The position numbers and the translations under genes are program-made. 13,514 nucleotides of DNA from Cephalothrix spiralis (lineage: Eukaryota; Nemertea; Palaeonemertea; Archinemertea; Cephalotrichidae). The stretch covers positions 1 through 13,514 of the forward strand of contig JAUCNG010128875.1 of the NCBI GenBank assembly GCA_032353305.1, written 5' to 3'. Below are positions 1-9,700 of this stretch, piece by piece. A model generated the notes under the pieces. The model saw only the letters and a program-made list of their open reading frames with translations. It was not told where the DNA came from and searched no databases. Within the stretch, counting starts at the first letter, position 1. Each line of letters begins with the position of its first letter.

Positions 1-566
1 TTTTGAACCTTGTCCTTAGGGCCAAAGGGTTTTGATCATAGCTTAAAGCAATTCCCAAGTGAGCTAGACAGCCCATTGGGCTATTTTTTCCAATGTTTCC
101 TATATTTTAGGCCCAAATAATTTTTAAGACTTTAAGGCCTGAAGTTTTGAATATAAAAGTTATCCGGCTCATAATATCTTGTTGCGACTGCTTATGGCCG
201 TTGCCAAAGATGTCACGACAGAATATATTTCCCATATCTTTTGATGCAGATAGATCCTATATTTTAGCGAAAATAGTAAAATTGTTTATATAAGAGAGCT
301 TGACTTTTTAGTACTTGGTCAAAAATTAATTTTTCTGAAATTTCTGTTAAACCGCAGATTTTAATTTAAATTTCATTTGAATATAAATATTACTTTTTGA
401 CCAAATACAAATATCGTATTCAATTACTGTCAAGTTTATATTTAAGAAATATATATAATTTTTCACCAATTATATTTTTTCTCTCAAAAAAATGAGACAC
501 TTTATATTGGTTCGGACCGTTTCGAAATTTTTGTAAGATTTTCATTTCAATATTTCTGTTTTACAG
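1..566 (+). other. Intron 0 (3' part), upstream of the first visible exon
   Basis: AT-rich sequence with no coding exon that I can recognise. It ends in a good acceptor, a T-rich tract followed by TTACAG at 561-566. The frame continuing downstream makes this a phase-0 intron if that acceptor is used. A short hairpin-like repeat lies at 311-408. Confidence 0.7.
311..408. repeat. Short inverted repeat, 15-bp arms
   Basis: Arms 311-325 (GTACTTGGTCAAAAA) and 394-408 are reverse complements with one mismatch, separated by 68 bp of AT-rich DNA. The size and arrangement fit a decayed MITE or foldback. No target-site duplication was recognised. Confidence 0.45.
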
Positions 567-771
567 GTAACTCAATTGTGTTACATGCTTGAATCTCTCC
601 TTGTCAGAGAATTTACAAATCCTGATGTTATAGAAGCCATTTTTATCCAATCACTTGTATGGTCACTTGGTGGCGCTCTGATCGAAGACAGTCGTGTGAA
701 GTTTGACACTCATCTGAAATTTTTGGCACAGTTATCAGCAGTTGTTGTTGATAACCAGTTGGCTGGTCCAG
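567..771 (+). CDS. DNAH10: Dynein heavy chain exon 1 of window: end of AAA2 / link to AAA3
   Basis: Encodes residues 1-68 plus one base of codon 69, beginning VTQLCYMLESLL and including the dynein-typical segment SLVWSLGGALIEDSRVKFD. This motif lies between AAA2 and AAA3 in axonemal heavy chains. The acceptor is TTACAG at 561-566. The donor is CCAG|GTAAAA at 772, a relatively weak match because +5 is A. The final G joins GT at 4442 to make a glycine codon. Part of the 3' end of this exon with its donor is duplicated downstream (see 740-1154). Confidence 0.88.
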
Positions 772-3700
772 GTAAAATTATAAACATTAGTGTCCCTATA
801 AGATAATATCTTATTGATGTATTTATAAATGTCTCCTAGCTAACAATTTATATGACCGAAGAAATCAAAATGAGTAGCTTTCGGCTTTTTTTAACTTTTG
901 AGATACATGTAAGCTTTTATGAAATCCGGGATCCGTCAAAAATCCGGAGTTGTTGTTGATAACCAGTTGGCTGGTCCAGGTAAGATTATAAACATTAGTG
1001 TCCCAATAAGATAATATCTTATTGATGTATTTATAAATGTCTCCTAGCTAACAATTTATATGACCGAAGAAATCAAAATGAGTAGCTTACGGCTTTTTAA
1101 ACTTTTGAGATACATGTAAGCTTTTATGAAATCCGGGATCCGTCAAAAATCCGGGAAATGTCAAAATAGCGCTGCAGCGCTAGCGCTAGGATCGCCTTGA
1201 GCGGTGCTAGGCATTGCAGACGGGGACATTTTTTCAAGCGCTATCAGTCGCTATGGATTACTATGGATCGCCCATAGGGGCAGGGAATTTTAGATTTACA
1301 TCCGCTTGCAAATGGAACAAACGAGCAAAACACAGACAAAAATTGAGAAAGAATAACTTTCAGCTTAATTTTGCTTTTTATAAAAATGTTTTTTTCAGAT
1401 ACTATATAAAAAAAATTGCGCTTTGGAGCGCTATGTACCGCCACTACACCCGGGGACTTACTGCTAAAAGAGTTCCATGGATCGGGGTGATCCACCAATT
1501 TGGATCACCTTAGGCGTCGCTATTTTGACATTTCCCGGCGACTTTTGTCCAAGCGACTTATTTTGGTATCTCCGGTCACATGTCTTAACGTATCCTGTGA
1601 CTAAACAGTAATAAAACCATTTTTCTATAGGATATCTCAATAAAAAAGGGGAACAATCAGATACGTCTAGTCTAATTGACAAAATAATATCTGCTTTTGT
1701 GGAGTTGCCGTGTAAGAACGAACTAAAAACGTGTTTAAATCGACTGTATCGTACCGCATTTTGGAGCAGTATTTCGGTTTTAGTTATCTTCGGGGACGAG
1801 GTTGTAACGCTAAGCGATAATAGAGAAAGGCCACAATTTAACCCTATTCTTGAAGGGGGAGGGGCAGATTCCGCCCCCCTAAGGTTTTTCAAAGTTATCT
1901 TTCAAACGGCTTAAAGCAGGGTCTTGATTTTTTAGGAGTTTTAAGCAGAGTGGATTGCCGACTTAATAAAAAAAATTCATGTGGGTAGGTGCCCCAAGGG
2001 CCGCCTTGAGGGCCCCAAAATTGGGGATTTTTTATTTTTGGTAAAAAATAATAAAAATTGTGAAAAATAGCAAAAGCAAGGAGCACAGTGGTGCTAATGC
2101 ATTTTTATACGATCATCCAAAGCCGAGATCTTAGGGGGCGGAATCCTCTTCATATTCAAGCTCAAAAAAAGGGTTAAAATGGTACCAAATTATTGCGAAC
2201 TATATCCAACCTCGTTCCCGAAGATTACTATACCGAAATGCTGCTCTTAGGTGCTTGAAAACTGTTAAAGATATAATGTATTAAGAAACTACATGAAATA
2301 ACTAATTTGTCTCAGATAATAATGTCCTATGTACTAACATAATTTGTTGGATTAACAAGATACCGACGATGAGGAAAATACGATAGGGCTGAGTATGAGG
2401 CAAAAGGCTTTTCTTGCGACAAAGAAAAAGCGACGGAGTATGATTAAACGTGTTAAAAAACGTCTGAAAACCCCTGAACCTACAAAAACATTTAGTTGGG
2501 GTGAGTCGGCATGGAAAATAAGGAATGAGAATGTTGACAACACAAAGAATGAGAATGTTGACAACACAAGAATGCTCGCATGAATGAATTGGAATGAAAT
2601 CACAAAAACACTACTTATAAACCTCTAAAGTCAATAATTATCTTCAAGAATAAATATAAGGAATATGAATTGATTTTTGCGCAATTTTTACGACTTTCAA
2701 AAAATAATTTAAGATTTCATTATTTTCAAAATTCTCAATCAGTAAAAACTCTCCTTCCCCAAATGCAAAAATGCATCCGGATCCGACACATAATTCTTAT
2801 CCAAATATTTTCCCCCGTTCGCTCAAAAGATCAAAACCCGAATACATTCGACGACTCTTCGATAAACTTCGGTATCTGAGATAAAAATACAACATCTTTC
2901 GGTGCTAAAAATGTCACTCATATCCTGAATATCAATTGCCATGTTTTAACATTTTTGTTTTCGGCATGTCGTGAATTGTTACGGAAATCGCCGAAGATGC
3001 GCCGAACGCATTCGGGTTTTGGAAGTCTTTTTCAGCGAATGAACGGGGCAAAAACAGGAGAGAAAAAAAATCAACGATTTGAATAAAAATTAAGTGTCTG
3101 ATCGGGATGCGTTTCTATTGCATTCGTTTTACAGATTAAGAATTTTTTTAAAGAATGGGATGTACTATTTTTGAAAGTTTGCATAAAATAGCTCAAAAAT
3201 TGATTCATATCCTGTTATCTAATATCTCTCTCTTGAAGTTTCTCTTCTTTATTAAAATGAATGCCTACTATTTCTTACTGCATGCATTATTAGTCGAGGT
3301 CACTCAAAATGGTCAAGTTAGAAATTGTCCTCGAATCTCCAAGACTATGTCTCCGATATTCCTTTTTAATCGTTTCGGAGAAAAAGCGGGATTATGGGTA
3401 AAAAATAAAAAGCATCCCAAAGAGTATACGTGGGGTAAGAAAATGCAATTCGATGTTGCATGCCGTATAAAATACCACGATCACTTCACATAAGCTTTAT
3501 AAGAAGGATTGCATGATATCACAAAATTTCTTTTAAAAATAAGTTTATAAATTCACATCAATTTTCGCATGTGCTTAGGCTAATTTATAAATTTTATGAA
3601 TTATTCGTAAATTTTCATTAATTTATTATAACGTCTGAGCATTTTTCTTATGGTATGATATTTGCAAAATTTAGTTTTGTATTTAGGTATTATGATAGCA

Positions 3701-6700
3701 CATTTTTTATCATTTAAAAATTTGATTTTTTAAGAAATTAAGTTGGTTTAATTTTAACTTAAAATGTGTCATAAAAGAGCCACTGGTGCTTTATCAAGAT
3801 TTCGCCAGGTGATCTTTTAAATCACGGTAGGAACTTGATAAAAGCACTGGGGGACTCTTTTTTAGATTTTTATCATTTCAACTCGCATTAATTTTCTCAA
3901 TACATGTAATCATTTATAATGAATTTATCTCAACTTAAAAATCTAAAATTTGTACGTCTTTAAATCTTTTAATTGAATATTGGCATTGGTGAACCCCGTT
4001 ATCTCCGTCATGTCCCAGGGTTCGAATTCTGCCATGGCCAAAGGTACCTTTCTGGAAATCTTTGTTATATTGAGATCGACTCGATTGAGCGAGTTATAGC
4101 ACAGTCGATCACGATATAATGAAGAGACGGAGCGTCATTTCTAAGATTATAATCGAACAATAATGACGCTCCTTCTCTTCATTGTATTGTGATCAACTCT
4201 TCCCTACCTATAGCGAGGTAGAGCGGATTCTATCCCAATATAATGAATAGACTGAGCGTCATTGTTTAATTAAGGTAATTGAACTCACGACCATGACAAA
4301 ATCGTAAGATCTTAAAAATCTCATGACAGAATGTACCAACAAAATATTTTTATTCCACCGCGCCTTCAGCGCAGCCTGTTTTAATAGATAGTTCCTCGAA
4401 TCACTCTCTAATGCAAATTATTATCAATTTATTCCATTTAGGTGAATTACCAAGTGATCAACTTCTTCACGAATTTTTCTGGGATACGGAACAAGAAAAG
4501 TGGATCCCTTGGAAAACTCTTGTACCAGAATATATTCACGATCCTGACAGGAAATTCAATGAGATCCTCGTCCCAACTGTTGATACAGAGAGAACAAAAT
4601 GGCTCCTGACCATCCAGGCTCGAGTTAAAAGACCTGTTGTATTAATCGGTGAAACCGGTACATCAAAATCAGCTACGACACTTGACTACCTTAGAGGAAT
4701 TGACAGGGAAACTAACGTGAGTATATTATGAATAGAAATTATTACACCTGGAAAAAAAATAGATCCCAAGAAATCTAAAAACCGGTTTACATGGTAATTT
4801 CCAGTGACGTTCTTTTGTGTTCCGAAGTTTGCCGAATGAGCGCCGAATGCGATGAGTTTTAAAACCAAGGAACCGGACAAATATTGGGTTTTTCGTATTG
4901 GAGAGTTTCTTATGATTAAATGTATTTTGAATCGAATTTTGTTGGCTACCGGTAGTACTAATTTAAAACACTTTTTTAAACGTTAAAAGATAGTAACTTA
5001 ATTTTAAAGATAGAAAACCACGTTATTATTAATGTTGCTTTGAAGCAAAAATAAATTTAGATTCTGGATTTAGATTTCATTTGACCCTATTTTTATGACT
5101 GATTTTTTTACATTCAGAGTTACCGACGTGTGTATCTTTTTAGAATTAACGGCGAGAGAAAAAAAATAAAAAGTTTTTCAAAAATTTTCATTAATTTTAA
5201 TGATTTTTCTTTCATTTTAGCTCCAATTGAATGTCAATTTCTCCTCACGTACGACATCTCTCGATGTGCAAAGGAATTTGGAAGCCAACGTTGAAAAACG
5301 TACGAAAGACACTTATGGTCCTCCTCCTGGAAAGAAACTGTTGGTGTTTATCGATGACATGAATATGCCACAAGTTGACACATACGGTACTCAGCAGCCG
5401 ATCGCCTTACTTAAACTTCTTCTTGAAAGAGGAGGCTGTTTCGATCGTGGAAAAGACTTAAACTGGAAGCAAATGAAGGACTTAGCTTTCATGGCAGCTA
5501 TGGGTAAAGCAGGTGGTGGTAGGAACGAGGTTGACCCAAGATTTATATCACTCTTCAGTGTCTTCAACATGACCTTCCCATCTCAGGAATCCCTGTTCCA
5601 CATCTACAATTCCATTCTTGCTGGACATACTGAAAGTTTTGATGATGAAATTAAAACAATTGTCAAAAATATTACTAATATGACCATGACATTGTACAGG
5701 TAAGTTTTTCATACTGTCATCTGATCTATACATCCTTATGACGTCATACTGAGACCCAATTATGAATATTTTAATAATTGCAAAAAATACACCCAAAATA
5801 GCAGGTTCTTCTCTTCCAAATAAATCAGATTTGTTGAAGATAGGAGCAACCATGATTCTATTTCTTTTATTTGTAAGAGAAGACCATCTTCTCTCGAGTG
5901 ACCACTTGCAGTGATGCACATTATGGACAATTTATACTCAATATGACGTCATCTACCTATTATAAATTTTATTTGGACACGCTATATATTGGTGATGCTA
6001 CACGGTAAATGTCATGATCTAAGACCTAAATAAAATAATCTTTATAAACTTCTTCAATTATTGGCAGTTGATGTTTAGATACACACATGATGGGATGGGC
6101 GGGATTTTCTTCTTCAGTGTAAATATTTCTTACCTAAAGTGGCCCAACATACGAACAACTGAAACACGTGATACGTTATTGTTTGTGATATAATTATTGT
6201 GCATTAAAAATTTAAATTTAAAATAAAGAAACACGAATGGCCGAAATCCCAAAAGCAAGAAAGCCCAAAAGACCGAATGGACATGCGTTCGCATCTTGTC
6301 CCCAAGGGCAGTTTCGATTTATCCTAATCTCTACGTACCCTTGGTTTTCTTTGCCTAAATTCTTGTTGCTAGCTGAATAGCTATACGGTAATTGATTTCA
6401 ATTTAGAAGGCCGATCTCAAAATTAAGGACACTGCGTAGGAGTATGATGCGTTCGGTCTCTTGTGCCAAGTCTTGTGGACTTGTTGGATATTGGTCTTCT
6501 TGATCACTTTGGATTTCAGTCGTTTGAGAATTCGGTCTTTCATACATTTGACATAAATTTGGGATTTTGAAATTTCTGTCTTTTGAGCTAGACCCGTTTT
6601 ACTTTAAAAAAGTATTCTAATAATTTTATTTCAATTTCCTTTAAACTATTTCAGCTCTATTGTTCGAGATCTACCTCCAACTCCATCCAAATTCCACTAC

Positions 6701-9700
6701 ATCTTCAATCTTCGAGATCTCTCCCGAATCTACGCTGGTTTGTGCACGACAACATCAGATCGCTTTGAAAAACAAGATCAGTTCCTCCGTGTTTGGCGTA
6801 ACGAATGCAACCGCGTCATCTCTGACAGATTAATCAACGATGCTGATAAAGAAAGCGTTAATACGAATATTGTCGAAATCTTGACTGATAACTTCCCCAA
6901 AAATGTCGACTATGTGATGAGAGAGCCATGCCTCTTTGGTGATTTTCGAACAGCGCTTGAAGAATCAGAGCCACGGCTTTACGAAGATATCCAAGATTAT
7001 GAAGCAGCTAAGGCACTCTTTACAGAGGTTTGTTTTTACTTTCAATAACTTTTTTCCCGATGTATGTAAATTAGCGAGCGCACATGTGATATCATGTGCA
7101 TTCGGAGTGTTAATACGTCATCATTACCATAGAAACATCACAATGCTAGCAATATCATAGCAACAACACAATATTAGACTGGCTCTCTTGGGTTGAGACC
7201 CTCTCCTACCCCGTTGTGTATGTGTGCTAACGTGTCATCATCACCATAGTTATCATGAATCTTTGAGAGAGATCTTCTCCCACCCACAGTGCGTTTCGTG
7301 CTGTGCTGACGCGTGATTATTACCATAGAAACATCATAGTAATGATGACGCGTTTACACAAAAACGCAATAAATGTTGGACATGACCATGGTTATTAACG
7401 TAGACGAATTTATGTCCCGTTTCACAAAGAGGCACAGAAGCGCCTTGTAATTAGTTTGATAAACAGGCCTGTTTACGATATTAAAATAAAAGGCGTATGT
7501 ACGTTATGGAGTTGCGGTACAACTCAGACTGAGAACAAGAGAGATAAATTATTTGCCTTGTAAGACATTTTCATGAAAAAATGTATTTTGCAATTGGTTA
7601 AATGGTCAGGAAAAAGAAAGGAAATTGTCAAAAAGTAGTCTTAGCAAACTAAAAAAAATATTCTAAATTTTCGTCACTTTGATATTTTCAGATTCTGGAA
7701 GATTATAACGAAAACCACACACCAATGAACCTCGTTCTGTTCGACGATGCTCTTGAACATTTAACAAGAATCGAACGAGTTATTCGAATGGACGGAGGCA
7801 ACGCCCTTTTAGTCGGTGTCGGCGGTAGTGGTAAACAGAGTCTTACCCGATTGGCTGCCTACACAGCAGGCTGTGAGGTCTTCGAAATTACCCTGAGTAG
7901 AGGTTACGGTGAATCCAACTTCCGTGACGACTTGAAAGTACTCTACAATAAACTTGGTGTCGAAAACAAGAAAGTTGTGTTCCTGTTTACTGATCAACAC
8001 GTCGCAGAAGATGGTATGTTCAAAGTGCACATATTTCGTAAACTTTAGATAAAAATAGAGGGTACAGGTGGGGTTAAACGGGAATCGGGTAATACCCTAA
8101 CGGTACCGGGATAAGGTAGAATTAAATTACGTTACGGGATGGGAAGGGGATTTGAAGAAATGGCGGTAACAGTATTGGGAAACAAAAATCAAACGGTACT
8201 TAAGGGAGAAACGTCAGTACTGTGGATCGTTATTGTCTGTAGAAAACCGGTTTCACCCCGCTAATGCCGCTATAGCTCCGGTCAACAGTGGCGCCTCTGT
8301 ATAACATCGGCAGCAATCGGTTACACTTTAAAGTTGACAGAAAAGTGGCAGTCGGTAGGACATCGGTAAGACAACGGTAGAACTACGGTATCTCAACGGG
8401 AACGCGGGTACTCCATCGGTATTATTAAAGCAAATCCGCCAATTTTCACGCCGTTATTAATTGTGTGCTCCTATATAGCTACGGCGACCAAAATCGGTAG
8501 CGTGTGATATTGGCTTTAGATTTCAATTCATGATACTGGATAATTATTAATTGATTATCTATTTTCCAAATTACATTCACCGACCGTGTATCATTTATTT
8601 CCAGGATTTTTGGAGTTGATTAACAACATTCTCACATCCGGTATGGTCCCTGCACTTTATCCTGATGATGAAAAAGAGGCAATCATCGGTGGTATCAGAA
8701 ACGAGGCTGCTGCCGCTGGAGCTGGCATTGCTCGTGAAGCTATCTGGCAGTACTTCGTCACAAAGTGCTCTAATAATCTCCATGTCGTATTGGCTATGTC
8801 TCCAGTCGGGGATATGTTGAGAACGAGATGCCGTAATTTCCCAGGTATGGTTAACAATACAAGTATTGATTGGTTCTTCCCATGGCCCGAGCAGGCTTTG
8901 TATGCTGTTGCCGGTGTATTCATCTCGCAAGACGTAAGTCATTTATATCATCTATATTTTCTTTTTTGATATTCTTGTTTGCATTTTAATTTTCCAATTT
9001 ATCAACTGTACGGATACAGTTTACAATACATCTCAGATTATTTGGTTTAAGTTCCGGTTCTATCAGGCGTTTCAGGTCATATTAGGTCATTCTAAATACT
9101 TGAAAAGGGGGTAAATACGTCTCTAATAATGTATATAGAATGAAGAATATGTGCACGAATTGGGCCAGCGTTAGATAAATCTAGGCCTATATTAGTTTAT
9201 ATTTTGTTTTGTTTTTGCTTGTTATCACTTCATTTGCCCTTTTGAATTTATTGTTTATATTGTTGAACCCCATGTTATCAATAGAAAGGAGGTATATTTT
9301 ATCGATGTATTATTTTTTTTACTCTAGTATTTAAATAAAGAACTATATTTTGTAGGTATTTTGTCGACTCTTTTGCATGTGACAGCATGAATATTCTGAC
9401 AGAATTTTAAATAAATATACATATGAGGAATGCTAAATTTAATTGAAATCTTCAGGTTCTCATAATACAACATCGATTGAGCTCAAAATGAGCCAGATAT
9501 ATATGCAGTCTCTATGTTCATGGAACAACGCTCGATGTTCTATTATGAGAACCTGTTAATGCACAAATTAACGCATTTGATTGGATGGCTTATTTGTACT
9601 TAAATGCATATATACACTTATGGCACGAAATTTACATTTTTGAAAACACATTTCTTTCCTTTTTTGGTACATTTCGCAGTGATCACTATTGATTAAACCA

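Larger units (their letters stand above)
772..4441 (+). other. Intron 1 (3670 bp, phase 1), repeat-rich
   Basis: Donor GTAAAA at 772 and acceptor TTCCATTTAG ending at 4441. It contains, in order, copy 2 of the tandem duplication, a perfect-TIR MITE (1151-1538), an open stretch of unknown meaning (1615-1911), a MITE-like element (1849-2160), a Lys/Arg-rich open stretch with a 24-bp tandem repeat (2356-2583), a foldback (2642-3238), an AT-rich stretch with no recognised feature (3239-3770), a hairpin (3773-3861), a tRNA-like segment (3981-4035) and an inverted-repeat cluster (4084-4264). The last part before the acceptor shows nothing. I find no dynein-coding exon in it. Confidence 0.85.

Noticed and set aside
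948-979. Copy 2 of the exon 1 end as a real alternative exon
   Set aside because: It lacks a polypyrimidine tract and AG acceptor directly upstream, being preceded by AAAATCCGG, so it cannot be an independent exon. Only its donor could matter.
1464-1892. Open frame of 142 codons on the - strand
   Set aside because: It runs from the MITE through unrelated sequence into a second MITE-like element, has no recognisable domain and is most likely chance.
3155-3493. 112-codon + strand open frame with an ATG
   Set aside because: Its start lies inside the right arm of the foldback; the hydrophobic, F/I/K-rich sequence is what AT-rich DNA gives by chance, and no family is recognised.
3960-4050. Functional tRNA gene
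   Set aside because: Only A-box-like and B-box-like segments are visible; acceptor and anticodon stems do not form, so at most a tRNA-derived repeat is claimed.
8595-8942. Long - strand open frames opposite exon 6 (and similar ones opposite exons 3 and 5)
   Set aside because: They are antisense shadows of strongly conserved dynein exons on the + strand.
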